A stretch of DNA of 64,000 bases from Endomychus coccineus (lineage: Eukaryota > Arthropoda > Insecta > Coleoptera > Endomychidae), in contig OY294068.1 in assembly GCA_958510875.1 (NCBI GenBank), forward strand, positions 83,610,116-83,674,115. Direction: 5' to 3'. Below are positions 1 to 12,436 of this stretch, piece after piece; within the stretch, counting starts at the first letter, position 1, and the number at the start of each line of letters is the position of its first letter. Made by a program: the position numbers and the translations under genes. The notes under the pieces were generated by a model. The model made no database searches and had not been told where the DNA came from. It worked only from the letters and a program-made list of their open reading frames with translations.

Positions 1-339
1 GGGTATATCTGAGATTATTAAATTCAGACTCAGGGATTCTCACACTACCTTATGAGATGTGAAACAGGCCCGATAAGTAGGGGCCCATAAAAGAATTCAA
101 AATAAAAGAAACGGAAATCAAAGAACAAGTCTTAAATCTTGAATTTTGCAATAATCAGCTAACCCATTTTATTGAAGAGGAAAAAGCATAGATTTTTTGG
201 TGGATGTGATAATTTGCCATATTAAGACTTCCGCCACATTTTGTTCAGAATGAAGTCAATTCGCTTCTACTCATCAAACCCTTTCATTTGTTGCCCATGA
301 CAATAAAGGACAAACTTGAAATATTTCGTTGATTACTCT

Positions 340-1340
340 TTGTGTTTCTACAAGACTTGATGTGCGTTCCTTCAAAGTTGTTCAAAAAGTAAGTCTTTCA
401 TGTGAAATTTTTCAATTTGGTGCCTCTTTACGGAGTTATTCCGAGTTCCGAGTTGAAAATACAGTTTTACGAATTTGTCTGAACGTCACTTCTCTTTGTC
501 TGGAAGTACCGCGACGGCACGTTTGATAGTTTCATCTGTTGGTTGTCTCTGGTGTAAATCTACTCTATGGTGTTCCTCGCAGAACATCCTTCTGTAATTT
601 ATAATCTATTCTATAATAGTAATAGTTAATACGTTAGTAGTATGTCAGGAGTTCAGGACCAATATTATGTTCGTTCTTAATATTATGTTGATCAACCTAT
701 TTTGAGGTAAATATACCCAATTATTGTGGGTCAGGAGAAATTGAGCCAATTTACAGTGCTTTATTCTGGTTGCAATTTGAATAGTTAACAGTACCATATG
801 TACCTAATAAAATCGCCGCCTAACGATGGATGAAGTGTCCGTAGAGTCCCTTGTCGCTGCAAAAAGAGAGCCTGAACATGACGTTCGTTCACGCGGTTGA
901 AGAATCGGTAGCTGGACTAAAAACTGGCGGCGCCAATCATCAAACGATTCGGAATATTTATAAATAATGCACTATCACGTACGTTATCTAGGTTACTAAA
1001 GTCCCTAGCGTCTAACTTTATGTTACGTTTTACGTTCATAAACAGTTAAACACTGACCGATTTGTTTTTTACATTCAAATGCAGCTGCTAAGAGCTAATG
1101 TCCCGTCAGGTGTCACAATATCGCAACACTGATTGTAACGTATTTCTAATTTTGTTTTATCATATTCCTTCTTTCTCCCTCCGCAAAATCAATTTTTGCA
1201 AACAATATACGGTGACAAATAAAATATCATCAACGTGTGACAGATTGAAATTCATTGTTGAAGATGTCGAAGTCAAAGCTCACTAATGGTAGAAACATTT
1301 TTATTGATACCTCGAATTTTTTAAAGCTTAAGTTGTAACT
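340..1340. repeat. Dispersed repeat, copy 1
   Basis: About 1 kb that recurs at 2232-3495 and in part at 3715-4110. Shared landmarks are the stretch around 365-500 (TTTGGTGCCTCTTT, then GTCTGGAAGTACC), the TAATAAAATCGCCGCCTAACG segment near 805 and the AATGTCCCGTCAGGTGTCACA segment near 1098. No long reading frame is conserved between the copies, so this looks like a non-coding, probably non-autonomous element. No terminal repeats or target duplication could be fixed by eye. Confidence 0.7.
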
Positions 1341-1344
1341 TGTG

Positions 1345-1560
1345 ATACCATTCATTTATTAATTTATTTATGTCATTTTGTACTGATAATGTAGGGTCAG
1401 ATTTTAATTTTTTGTAAGTTGTTTCATCAACTAAATAGATTTCCTATTTTGTTTTCGTAGTCATTTCTATGAATTATGACAGTTTTATTACATTTATCCG
1501 CGTTCGAAACTAATATTTGAGGGGTTAGCATCAGAGAACTCCTTTATCTTTTTTGTGTGA
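1345..1560 (-). pseudogene. Penelope-like element N-terminal fragment
   Basis: Reading the minus strand near 1440-1350 gives the segment DETTYKKLKSDPT followed by VQND.NKLIN, which matches the N-terminal part of the Penelope open frame at 56308 in this same window. Upstream (1530-1440) a NADKCNKTVI-like stretch resembles the KADKGNT motif that precedes the reverse transcriptase in this class. Frame changes and stops break the segment, so it is a remnant. Homology may continue weakly to about 2030. Confidence 0.65.
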
Positions 1561-2231
1561 TAGTTAAAACGATTTTTTACTATGCCTATTTCTGCTTTCT
1601 GTTTAACCTTTCTATTTGGCAAGATGTTACAAATTTTATTTCCAATTTAATGTTTTTCCTCTAAACTTTTATTTCTAATTCCGCATTCTAAATTAGGTAT
1701 TATATTGTCGATAGGCAATTTTTTATTATCAGACAATGCAAATTTCGGACTTAAGCTTAGCGTGAGTTGCATCTAATCCGGAATTTTTTGTGTCCGTTAG
1801 GTTTTTTAGCCATTGTTTTATTGATATTTTGTTTTTCATAAGCTTTGATTTTGTTGAATTTTTTTTTCAAAATTGTTATGCTGATTTTGAAAAAATTGGG
1901 TGATAAAGTTGCTGCAGATAACAGGATTGGTTAACGCTCTTAATTTTGTTTTCAACCTCTGCTACATTTGTTCAAGCTTCTTTAATGCACAAATATAAAC
2001 AATTCTTATGAAAATAATTTAAAAATTTTTCGTACCCTTTCTTATCTTGCACCTTGTTAATTTATTATTCTTTGATTTAGGTTTAATGAAATTTGGAAAT
2101 ACTTGCAGATTCCTACATCTTTCCAGAAATATTCTGCGATTCTTCAAAATATTGTGTGGCAAGACAACAGCAATAATATCTTATGAGCGTTTTGAAAAAA
2201 CTTTTTACTTTTTAGTCTTCATTAATTATTA

Positions 2232-3495
2232 GGTCGCATTCCTTCAAAGGTGTTCAAAAAGCAATTTTGATGAGGTTTTTCATATGGAATTTTCAAATTT
2301 GGTGCCTCTTTGCTGAGTTATTCCGAGTTGAAAACAGTTTTACCAATTTATCTGAAGTCACATCTCTTTGTCTGGAAGTCCCGCGACGGCACGTTTGATC
2401 ATTTCCCAGGCAACATCTGTAGGCTACCAAACACAACCATTTGTGGTTTGTCTGATGTAAATCTTTCTACTTTATGATGTACATCACAGAAAATCCTTCT
2501 GTGCATGTAATTTATAATCTATTCTATAATAGTTAATACGTTAGTAGTATGTCAGGAGTTCATGACGTATATTATGCACGTTCTTAATATTATGTTGATC
2601 TATATACACCCAATAATTGTTGGCCAGGAGGAATTGAGCCAATTTACAGAATTCTTTATTCTAGTTGCAATTTGAATAGTTCACAGTACCATAATGTACT
2701 TAATAAAATCGCCGCCTAACGGTAAATGACGCTTCGCATTAAATGTCCGTTGTCTTAACAAACATCTCCACACTATAGGCATCACAGATGACCCGGTATG
2801 TAGGAAATGCATTAGCATCCCTTAGGCACCGACGCTTCGGAGAAACACTGCTCCCAGAAGAACTCATCAAAGCCAGCACTAGCAATATTCTGGGTTTCTG
2901 GCGGGCCACAAACCTGCTAGAATAGTATAGGCTCTGACCACGGGGAGCACAATGGGCCCAACAAAGTGGCCTAAGTGTATTTGGAGCCCTAGCACCTTCC
3001 CCTCAAATGATGATGAAGTGTCCGTTGAGATCCTCCAAAAAGAAAACCTGGACATGACGTTCGTTCACGCGATTAAAGAATCGGTAGCTGGACTAAAAAT
3101 GGCGGCGCCAATCATCAAACGACGTACGTTATCTAGGTTACTAAAGTCCCTAACGTCTAACTTTATGTTACGTTTTACGTTCATAAACAGTTAACACTGA
3201 CCGATTTGTTTTTTAGATTCAAATGCAGCTGCTAGTGCTAATGTCCCGTCAGGTGTCACAATATCTCAACACTGATTCTATCGTATTTCTTATTTAGTTG
3301 TATCATATTCCTTCCTTCTCTTTTCGCAAAATCCATTTTTGCAAACAATATACGGTGACATAAAATACCAATCATCAACGTGTGACAGATTGAAATTCAT
3401 TGTTAAAGATGTAGAATTCAAAGCTCACTAATGGTAGACAATTTTTTATTGATACCTCGAATTTTTAAGGCTTAAGTTGTAACTTGTGATATATC
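2232..3495. repeat. Dispersed repeat, copy 2, split by an insertion
   Basis: Second copy of the repeat at 340-1340. Colinear match runs to CGCCGCCTAACG near 2719, is interrupted by about 290 bp (2721-3006), and resumes at ATGATGAAGTGTCCG near 3007, where copy 1 has no interruption (about 831). The insertion is therefore younger than the duplication of this repeat. Confidence 0.7.
2756..2930 (+). pseudogene. LINE reverse transcriptase C-terminal scrap
   Basis: Plus-strand translation gives LHTIGITDDPVCRKC, then after a stop and frame change RHRRFGETLLPEEL and ILGFWRATNLL ending at a TAG. This is the usual C-terminus of jockey/R1-type non-LTR retrotransposon polyproteins: a CxxC zinc knuckle followed by a helix-rich tail with LLPEEL and FWRAT. 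Here the part between the knuckle and the tail is deleted. It lies inside the insertion that splits repeat copy 2. Confidence 0.6.
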
Positions 3496-3639
3496 ATTGA
3501 AAAGGTAATAAGAAGGGTCAAATCAAAACTACAATAAATTCAATATGGTGCCCATAAGGAAAATTAAAATGATATAATATTATGATTAGACTTATTAACA
3601 ATCAGCATTGTGAAAAAACTTAATTATTATGAATAGTGT

Positions 3640-4110
3640 GTGGCAAGATAACAGCAATAATATTTTATGAGCGTTTTGAAAAAACTTCTTACTTTTTAGT
3701 CTTCATTGATTATTAGATCGCGTTCCTTCAACGGTGTTCAAAAAGCAATTGTGTAGGATTCTTTCATATTATGGAATTTTTCAATTTGGTGTCTCCCTGC
3801 GGAGCTATTCCGAGTTCCCAGTTGAATACACGGTTTTACCGATTTGTCTGCACGTCACTTCTCTTTGTCTGGAAGTACCAGGACGGCACGTTGATAATTT
3901 CCCGAGTAACATCTGTAGGCTACCCTATCAACTTTCTGTTGATTGTCTCTGGTGTAAATCTTACTACTCTATGGTATACATCACAGAACATCCTTCTGTA
4001 CATGTAATTTATAAATTAAATATATTCTATAATAGTTAATACGTTAATAGTATGTCGGGAGTTCAGGGCGTACTTTATGCACGTTCTGAATATGTAGATC
4101 TACATATTTT
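3640..4110. repeat. Dispersed repeat, copy 3 (partial)
   Basis: Third copy of the 0.3-1.3 kb repeat, covering only its first ~400 bp, preceded by about 100 bp (3640-3720) that also precedes copy 2 (2150-2235). It ends just upstream of the zinc-finger/recombinase gene and could contribute to that gene's 5' flank. The 3495-3640 gap shows nothing recognisable. Confidence 0.6.
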
Positions 4111-4209
4111 ATGGTAAATATAGTTTGGTATATAGTTGAAACAGAGGTGATATTTTTTTTAATACTTTGGGGACTTAGATATTTATGAATGCATATTTTA
4201 AGAAATAAC

Positions 4210-7200
4210 ATGTTTGCCTTGATAAAATTCAAGGGCGTTCCAAAGCACTACGTATGCTCTGACAAATCTTTGATTAAAAAAGGTGTTAGGACATTGGTAA
4301 AGTGGAAGTCAACTTATTATGAAGGAAATGTAGTGTTACAGAATCAGTGCTATGAAGTGATTACCGATTTGGCCAGAAATTTAAACCTAGGTTTACCTAA
4401 AGTTTTAATAACAAAGTACTCGGAAGAGAGTTCCTTGGATCAGTACAAGGACTGGGGTAAGTTACCACCTGAAAAGATCAGCTAGTGAAATTTATTCAAT
4501 CGTAATAGAATAAATTCCTGTCCTTGCAGGATAATTATGGATAGAACAGAATAAATAACCTTGTAATTTTGTTACAGTTGCAGAAGATATTTGGGATTTT
4601 CCAGATCCATTCGAGAGTACCTCAGATGGAGACCCGTCATATGAGTTACCTTCAGATATCTCTGAAGATAGTGATTCAGAAGGTGAAGTGGATTCGATAC
4701 ATGAAAAAGCTACCGAAGAAAGTTTCAGTTATGTTTATTTAGATAATCAAGATGTTATGATAGAAGCGGCCAAAGAAAAGTTGACTGAGGTTTATATAGA
4801 CAATCAAGATGATATGATGTTAACACTTGAAAAACGTAATGTTGACGGTAGCTAATTATGACAGCAAATCTTGTTTTTATAGTCTTTTTTTTTAGGTACA
4901 TCATGTCCCATAAAATTGAAAAGGGTATTTAAAAAACATTTTTGCCTTTATTGCCAAAGCGCCCAATCAACTTTGAACAGACATCTTATAAGGAAACATA
5001 AAGAAGAAGTTCTAGTGAAAGAAGCTCTTCAATTTAATGCTGGTATGTTGTCTATACTGAGACATTAATATACTTAGGTATATATGATTTGTAAAGAAGC
5101 CCTTTAATATTTAGGTATCAACTGATGAAGAAACACTTAAATAATAAGCAGCATAAATGATGCTACATAAACATTATTAGTTGTAATAAACTTTTTTTTA
5201 GGTTCCAAGGAACGTTTGCGAGCTTTTGAATTAATAAGGAAGCAGGGAGACTTTGATCATAACAAAACAAACTTGAATAATTTGGTATATGTTGGAAAAT
5301 CTAATAAAGCTCATGCAACAGAATTCATACCATGCCCTTGGTGCAAAGGATACTACAGTAGAAAAAATCTAAAGAACCACGTTAGAAAAAATTGTTTATT
5401 CACTATTGACAAAGTAAATAAAAAAAGGAATATTCTTGGTAAAAGTAGAGTTCTAGCATCATCAGATGTACATTCAGATGCATGTAAAGAACTCAAGGAA
5501 GATTTCTTCCCAACCATACGAAATCAAGAGATATTCAATATTGCATGTAGTGACCCTACTGTCATACTTATGGGTAATACTTATGTCAAAAAGTATTACA
5601 AAAGCAGTAAACATAACTTCAAATTAATATCCTGCCATTTGAAGCATGTTTGCAAACTTTTTCTTGGTTTGAAGTCAAAAGTTTCTCTGGTAACTGAAGT
5701 AGTAGAAATGCTAAATCCTAAGTACTATGACAACATAGTAGAAACTATACATGATATGGCAGGTTTGAAAAATGGAGTGTATCAGAAACCGTCAGTTGCT
5801 CATCTTTCCTGTGGGGTTTTGTCAACTTTATCAAAAATTGTCAAATGTGATGCAATAAAGCGCAATGATATGGCATTGATAACAATAATTGACAGGTTTC
5901 TATATCTATTAGAAAATAGTCAGAATGCTGATATGACAAGAATTGCTTCAGAAACAAGAAGCAATAAACATAGAAGCAAAAAAGTGGTCTTACCTAGTAC
6001 AAACATAATATGTGATATGATAAATGCCCTGGAGGAATGTATCAGTACTTGTTATAATAAATTAAAAACTGGTTTCGATCAAACAACTTGGAGAGAACTA
6101 TCTGGAATTCAACTTGCCAAGATCATGGTGTTTAATAGAAAACGACCAGGAGATGTACAAAGAGCACTTTTATCAGAATTTAATAGCTTAGATGCCATTG
6201 AAGAAGAACAAGTCCATAATTTGCCAGATGATTTGAAACAGTATGCTAAAGAATATCATACATTCATAACAAGACATAAATTGAATACTTCAGCATCCAT
6301 TATCCTATCTAAAAAGGATGTGGCAACTATCAATTTACTCCTGAAATATAGGGATGAAGTAAACGTTCCACCTACAAATAATTATTTATTTGCAGATCCC
6401 TGGGGTAAAAGATGTGACTATTTCCAAGCTGATTTAAGCCTAAAAAAATTTTGTGAAAAAACAAACTTCCATATAATCCTGCTACTCTATTAAGGAAACA
6501 TGTAGCAACACATGCCTCTACTCGATCTCAAGATCAGCAAAAATACTTGAGTGATTTTATGGGTCATGACCTCCAGATACACAATAATATCTATAGACAG
6601 AAACAGCCCTCAACAGATATTTTAATGATGGTTCCAATTTTAAAAGCTGCTAGTGGTATAAAAGAAACAGTTGTACCTAGACAGATACAAAATGATAAAC
6701 ATCATGAAGAAATCAATAAGGATCCATCGACACGTGATGAGGAGCAGCAAATCTCACAGGACCTTTTCACAAGCCCTAATGAAATAGAAGAGAAGGGGGC
6801 AATACATGTGCCATTACGACCTGTAAATCTTTTTGGAGGGCCTCGAAATCAGAGAAAAACTTGGACCACTCCTGAACGAAAAAAAGTGTTGTCACACTTC
6901 GGAGACTATTTCAAAAAAGGAAAAATGCCTAGTCTTGCAGAAACACAAACCAAATTACTGCTACCTAGTTTTCAGGATGTAGATGAAAATGGACAACCAA
7001 AATTTAGGCGAAGTCTCCCTCAAGTAAGGGCATGGATTCATAGCGAATTAAAAAGAATGGATCTAGGTAATACATACATAGAAACAAAAAGTTTTAGTTC
7101 TCTTGATTTTTTTTCAGATACCAAAGGTGTTAAGAGGAAAGGATGGAGTGACCCTCAAAAACGTAAATGTAGGGAGTTTTTCAAAAAATACTATGAAGGA

Positions 7201-7355
7201 AATGCAATTACAAAATATCCTTCTACTGCAGAATTAGAGAAAGCAGTTGATACAATTAAAGAGTTTCATCAGAAGTCCCCGGCAGAAATTCGAGCTCATA
7301 TTCAACATGATTTTAAATACATGGGACTCAAAGTTCAGCGATTTAGTGTTTAGGT
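4210..7355 (+). CDS. Zinc-finger, Crypton-type tyrosine-recombinase-derived gene
   Basis: Five-part gene. Exons by GT-AG signals: 4210-4456, 4578-4847, 4896-5042, 5202-7066 and 7118-7355, all phase-compatible. The last intron (51 bp) is optional because it stays in frame. The ATG at 4210 (MFALIKFKG) is preferred to 4189 because it fits the start of related insect proteins. Exon 2 is acidic. Exon 3 has a C2H2-like finger (FCLYC...H.IRKH). Exon 4 opens with a CPWC...H...C finger, then a core-binding-like helical region and a recombinase C-half: RKRPGDV near 6137, LRKHVAT near 6491, GH at 6561 and the candidate nucleophile Tyr at 6592. This resembles the R..HxxR..H..Y set of Crypton tyrosine recombinases. 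Two SANT-like repeats follow (WTTPERKK near 6860, WSDPQKRK near 7143). A 2-bp AT excess at 6471-6474 shifts the frame just before the second Arg, giving a TAA at 6491-6493. It is either a real lesion or a sequence error. AATAAA lies at 7482. The family assignment is inference; the motifs are visible. Confidence 0.75.
4895..5042 (+). other. C2H2-type zinc finger exon
   Basis: Small exon with acceptor TTTTTTTTTAG ending at 4895 and donor GTATGT at 5043. It encodes one finger of the form C-x2-C-x11-H-x4-H (FCLYCQ...LNRHLIRKHK), flanked by basic residues. It joins in phase with the finger at the start of the next exon (5333-5395, CxxC...H...C), giving a paired DNA-binding module ahead of the recombinase-like region. 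Confidence 0.7.
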
Positions 7356-7499
7356 TTAAGTTAACAAATCTTCATCACAGCACCTATTCACTATGTCTTA
7401 GAATGCCTAGGTCAAAATTTATAGATGTATTTCACATAAAAAATAAATTTTGCTTATTAAATATTTGTCCTTAATGTTTGAAATAAAGCATTCAAGGAG

Positions 7500-9290
7500 G
7501 TGGGTTCAACTTTGGAGATCTATTATCTGTTAAAATTATAGTTGCCTTTGATAGATGTTGTACAATGGTTTGTAATCCCCATTTCAAGTTAAAAATGTAC
7601 GACATTTTGATTCTTCTTGGAAAAACTCTTAATAAATCTATTTTGTACAATTTTGTAAACATGCATGGCCCTAAAGTTGCTTAGCTTCTTAGTTGGCTCA
7701 GCACATTCGTGAATCACATGACAAAAATACAAGTGGTTAAACATTTCTTCTACTTTGACAGAATGTATTATATTTAGAAAAACTTTTATGCAATTTTTGA
7801 AGACTGTTTTTGATTTAAAGGGTGTTTCGATTTGCACGTTTCCATTAACATTTAACACAAATGTAATTGACCTTTGTTACATTTAAGCAATAATTCATTC
7901 TGACAAGTAGAAAAAATATTCAATCATTTATTATATTCTTGCGTGTTAGGAGTGTTGAGAAATTTAAGAAGCTAAACAACTTTAGTACAGTGCATATTCT
8001 CAAAATTGTATAAGATAGCTTAATCATGTGTTTTTTCAAAAAATAATTGAACTTGTTATTTTAAAAAAAAAATAAATGTATACATTTATTATTTGAAATG
8101 GGAGATGCGCACCATTATCCACTAATCTTGAATATTCAACTGTATTTTCAACAGAACTCCAGACTAGTATCCCTTGTATAATATTTTTACAGTCAGCTGA
8201 TTATTTTGAAATAGAAGAACTATGTTTGACATTAAATATTGTTTTCAAATTTAATGAATATAAGATCAAAATAGGTAAAGTTAAGGTGTAATTCCTATAA
8301 AGTGGTAACTGCTAACCATCACCAATCATTGTTATATCTCATTTCTGTTTCATGAAAATCATCCTCTTATGAGACCTACTATGATTCTCTTCATAATTAA
8401 ACAAGATGTTCATGATTTTATACTTATATTTCCAAGAGAATGATTTATATTTTTAAATACAGCAAATGCCAGTATTAATGGGGTCCGAGCTGCAAAAAAT
8501 GTAATTGTTCCAATTGGGATTACATGCATGCTCTACGACTATCACTCGCATTTGCTGTAATAGTGTGCCTTATGTAAACGATATACATCTTACGAAAATT
8601 AGAAAAAGTATAGTTTCAGTGGAAAACTTCATGTTGGAGAAATAAGATAAAGGGATTTTTTCATCACTATTTACTAGTTCCTGCTAACACTTATATTTAT
8701 ATCTTTGTAGAACTAGAATAGAAGCTATTTATTTTGTGCAATTCATTATTTAAATTTTATTTTAACAAAAAATCGCACTGAATATATAGGTACATATGCA
8801 ATTGATTACATTTACACTTGATTCAGAGTAAGTCAGGAGGAATACACCAATCTCTGGAGGTGTATTCTACACATAAAAATAATATAAAAAAATTCAAGTG
8901 TTATCTGATTTTTATTTGTTTTCAATATAGTCATAATAATATTCTATTTGTGTTATATAAATGTTATTAAAATATCAGTTGGTACTCTTCTGCTTTGCTT
9001 TTTTATATGAATCGGGAAGTTTTTTGGGAGCTAGGACTAACTGTTTTAAATTTTGATTTGTAGCTAGTAAAAACTTCATTGTTGTGCCAATAAAAACTTT
9101 CAACAGTGATTTTTATATTTTAATTGTTACTCACTGTATTTATTTCTTACTTTAATCGATCACTGTCCTTTCCCAACTCTTGTTAACATAATAGTTTTCG
9201 GACACAGTTTTGGTTCCAATGTGAATGGTAGGAGCAGAAAATATATCGGAAAATAAAATTAAAAGTATTTTTTTTTTATTTAAAGACAAG
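7500..9290. other. Non-coding stretch
   Basis: AT-rich sequence without a convincing reading frame, RNA gene or long repeat. The 89-codon minus-strand frame at 7589-7858 has no family features and sits just past the poly(A) signals of the upstream gene, so it is not called. Confidence 0.5.
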
Positions 9291-10480
9291 CTTTTGATCT
9301 AAAAAGGAATAAAAGATCATGATCTAAGACCTCAAAAGTCTGTCTTTAATTGATCAATGGCCTACGCTAAGTTTTGTTAACAAAATAGTTTTTGAACACA
9401 CTTGTGGTTTCAATCCCAATGGTTGTACGAGCAGAAAATATATCGGAAAATAAAATTAAAAGCAAAAAAATGTTTAAAGACAAGTTTTCAAACTAAATTG
9501 TACTAAAAAAAATATAAAAATCATGATCTCCGATCCCAAAAATCCCGTATACCAATTTTTAATAGAATCGGATCATAATCTCAAAGCTCGTCCGCCATCT
9601 TGAAATTTGAGAAAACATGCTTTCCTACCCCAAACACCCACATATACCAATTTTGAATAGATATAGAGATATAGACATAGAAGCATATCTTGCTATTATT
9701 GATAAACTTCTAAAAAGAAATTTTATCTATGACAATTAATTAAAATTTGGTTTTCGGATCAATTTAAAAAATTTAAATGATTACACATATGGAAATGAAC
9801 TGTGATCATTGATCACTGAACTTTCCTCACTTTTTCTAGCAAAATAGTTTTCGAACTCTTGTGGGTTAATAAAAAACGTAGGCATAGAAAATGTATCGAT
9901 CAATAATATTAAAATTAAAAAATGACCTTACACGGATTTTGAATAGAATCGGAATATAATTATAAAATTCATTCGCCAACTTATCAATGATTTTTTGAAT
10001 TTAAATAATCATGATCTACCCCAAAATTCCCCGTTTTAGCAATTATGAATAGAATCTGACAATTAATAATCATCAGTAATAGTCATTTCGAATTTCTCAA
10101 TTTTGACTAAAATAGCATGATCTCCGACCACAAAAACCTCCATATACCAATTTTTAATAAAATCACAAAACATCCGCCATCTTGAATTTTCCAATTTTGA
10201 CTGAAAAATTAAGATCTACTACCCCAAAACATCTATGTACCAATTTTGAAATGTAACGGACCATGATTACAAAACTCGTCCGCTATATTGATTCTTTTTA
10301 CTTTTACCAAAAAGTTATGATTTCGAACCCCAACAACTCCCATTTACCATTTTGAAAAGAATCGGGCATGATCACAAAACTTGTCCGCCATCTTGAATTT
10401 TTCAATTTTGACTGGAAAATCATGATCTCGAACCCCAGAAACTCTCATATACCAATTTTGAAAGAATCTGACCATAATCA
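9290..10480. repeat. Degenerate ~105-bp tandem repeat
   Basis: Roughly ten diverged units, each with the phrases AAAATCATGATCTC, ACCCCAAAAACTCCCATATACCAATTTTGAA, AGAATCGGACCATAATCACAAAACTCGTCCGCCATCTTGAATTTTTCAATTTTGACT. The preceding 9160-9480 and 9820-9900 stretches hold a second, related duplication (AAAATAGTTTTCGGACAC, GAGCAGAAAATATATCGGAAAATAAAATTAAAAG). Units vary in length and drift strongly, so the array is old. No coding potential. Confidence 0.7.
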
Positions 10481-11260
10481 CAAAACTTCCGCATTACTTA
10501 AAATTGTAGAAAAAATCCAAGAATTTGTATGCAAATGTTAGTTTTGAATACAATACAATTTATCGTAATAATAACAGCCATGTTCTCATTCTCCAATAGA
10601 ATATTGTGAGATTTCGCTACAATATAAAGAACGAAATAAGGGATTTTTAGTGTCTCGTGAGAATCTTTTACATTACTACCTATAGCTGGAAGCCATGCAG
10701 AAAAACGTTTAGGAAAATTTTCTCCATTCCACGACTAGAGCTAGTAGTGAACAAGTGGACTATAATAGTGGTTTTTAGTATTTACATATCATTGAATTGA
10801 GGTGATACTGTTCAATTATTTGATTATTTGATTCATATCAATCAGTTATCTAAACGTTTTCCGATTATAGTGTTATGTGACCTAATACCCGAGAATTTTC
10901 TTATAATTGAATTGATTCGAAATTGCAGTCTAACCGCAAACAAAATTTGGACATTCGAAAAATTGAACAGTTCCTAGTGAATATTTGTTTGAAGCAACTC
11001 AGATTAATTTTAATACGAAAATTTTTCATTTTATTATTAAGGTGAACTTTGGATTTCGGCTAACATTTCCTGCTTTTTGGCTTACATTTAAATATGAGAA
11101 ACAATCTGGCAACACTGTACCCCCTACCACTTTTTCCGGTCAACGTTTCTTGTTTCAAAAATTTTCGTCCGGCTAACATTTCTTTCATACTGGCTAACAG
11201 TTCCTTCATAGGTCAACATATGTTGCTTTACATGCCATATTTGGCTGTCGTTTCCTCCTG
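10480..11260. other. Non-coding, with a Penelope terminal motif
   Basis: No gene seen. The segment 10868-10912 (TTATGTGACCTAATACCCGAGAATTTTCTTATAATTG) closely matches the outer ends of the Penelope pair at 54200 and 60460, so a scrap of that family's terminus probably lies here. Confidence 0.45.
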
Positions 11261-11282
11261 CAGAGAAACATATATATATATA

Positions 11283-11388
11283 TATATAAAAATTATCTAA
11301 GTTATCTTCATAATTCAGAAAATTTAATTCTATATCTCTTAAGTTACATACACGATAGTGGCCAATTAGGCAAAGAAACTTTAAACTT

Positions 11389-11464
<76 letters not shown>
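11283..11464 (+). repeat. SINE body without its tRNA head, plus (TA)n
   Basis: 11287-11391 repeats the body seen next to the tRNA-like heads at 14554-14660 (plus) and 14775-14870 (minus), including CTTAAGTTACATACACGATAGTGGCCAATTAGGC. It ends in a ~70-bp TA microsatellite (11392-11464), as the complete copies do. It lies immediately before the Penelope inverted repeat. Confidence 0.7.
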
Positions 11465-11468
<4 letters not shown>

Positions 11469-11537
11469 CGATATTATTATCAGGTATGCGGTCAGAGGAT
11501 GCTGAATTAATACTCAATTATTTTAAAATTCTCAATA

Positions 11538-11565
11538 TTTCGTCATATATTCATGACTTCTTCAG
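11538..11565 (-). ncRNA. Hammerhead-like ribozyme core (left arm)
   Basis: Mirror of the motif at 13832-13859: CTGAAGA, a stem GTCAT/ATGAC closed by a short loop, then GAAA. Hammerhead motifs are known from Penelope-like element termini. The cleavage-site stem was not resolved by eye. Confidence 0.45.
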
Positions 11566-11943
11566 GAGACACTACAATAAACATAAGAAAAACAATTTAA
11601 AACTTAAGTAAGTCATTAACTAAAAACAAATTACAATTACTTACAAAATATTAGAGGTCCATGTGATGGTTCAACATTTATGTTGATGTTGCATTATTAT
11701 AGTCGTCAAAACTGTGGAAACAATCAGTTAGGCACGAATCAGTCGATGATTCAACAGAAAATGCAGAGCAAATGAAATTAACAGTGATAACACATCTGTG
11801 TGTCGTTTGTTATGGAGTTTTTTTTATTTATTCATTCACTTTTTTGTTGATATCAACATAATCGAAACAAACTAATTGCCACAGTTGGGAGAAATTTGAA
11901 TTGAACTATACAGAGGTTTCAAAAACATACATTTACAAAAACA

Positions 11944-12435
11944 TTACATTTGTTTTAAAATATTACAATAAATATCACTCAGTTTGTTGGTATCTGTCTT
12001 TTTATTTATAACGTTTGTTGTTTTGTTTATGTGACACATCTCAAGAAATAACCTATTTTTATAATTGTTAACCTTTTCTAATATTTCAACAGTAGAAAAA
12101 TCAAAATTATGACCTGTATTTAAGCAATGTTCAACCACAGCACATGTTTTTTTTCCTAAACGACCATCACTTTTGTGTTGAGTTAAGCGTTGTTTTAACC
12201 ATTGTCCAGTTTGACCCACATAACAACCAACGCAATCATGACAACAAATTTTGTATATTACATTACTTTCAAACAAGAGTTGATTTTTATCCTTCACTTT
12301 TGAAAATAATTGACGATTTGTTATAAGATTGTATCTAGCAATTTTTATGTTATTAAAATTTTTGAAAAGACTTATAACACTTTGAGATAAACCATCAATG
12401 TATTGTATTTTTTGATAGATTATTCTCTGTTCCAC
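11944..12435 (-). CDS. GIY-YIG endonuclease domain, inverted copy (Penelope A)
   Basis: 163 codons identical, as read, to the last 162 residues of the plus-strand frame ending at 13453. It contains the endonuclease signature (CYVGQTGQWLKQRLTQHK), a zinc-binding-like CCHDC just before it and the ENxxLFLEM-type acidic segment near the end. It has no reverse transcriptase portion, because the inverted arm stops before it. It is not an independent gene but the mirror of the 3' end of the element. Confidence 0.8.
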   Translation of the reverse strand: MEQRIIYQKIQYIDGLSQSVISLFKNFNNIKIARYNLITNRQLFSKVKDKNQLLFESNVIYKICCHDCVGCYVGQTGQWLKQRLTQHKSDGRLGKKTCAVVEHCLNTGHNFDFSTVEILEKVNNYKNRLFLEMCHINKTTNVINKKTDTNKLSDIYCNILKQM

Positions 12436-12436
12436 C

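Noticed and set aside
329..1286. Short frames in the first repeat as genes
   Set aside because: They are not conserved between the three repeat copies and show no family features.
11387..11611. Frame with IYIYIY repeats
   Set aside because: It is a translation of the TA microsatellite.
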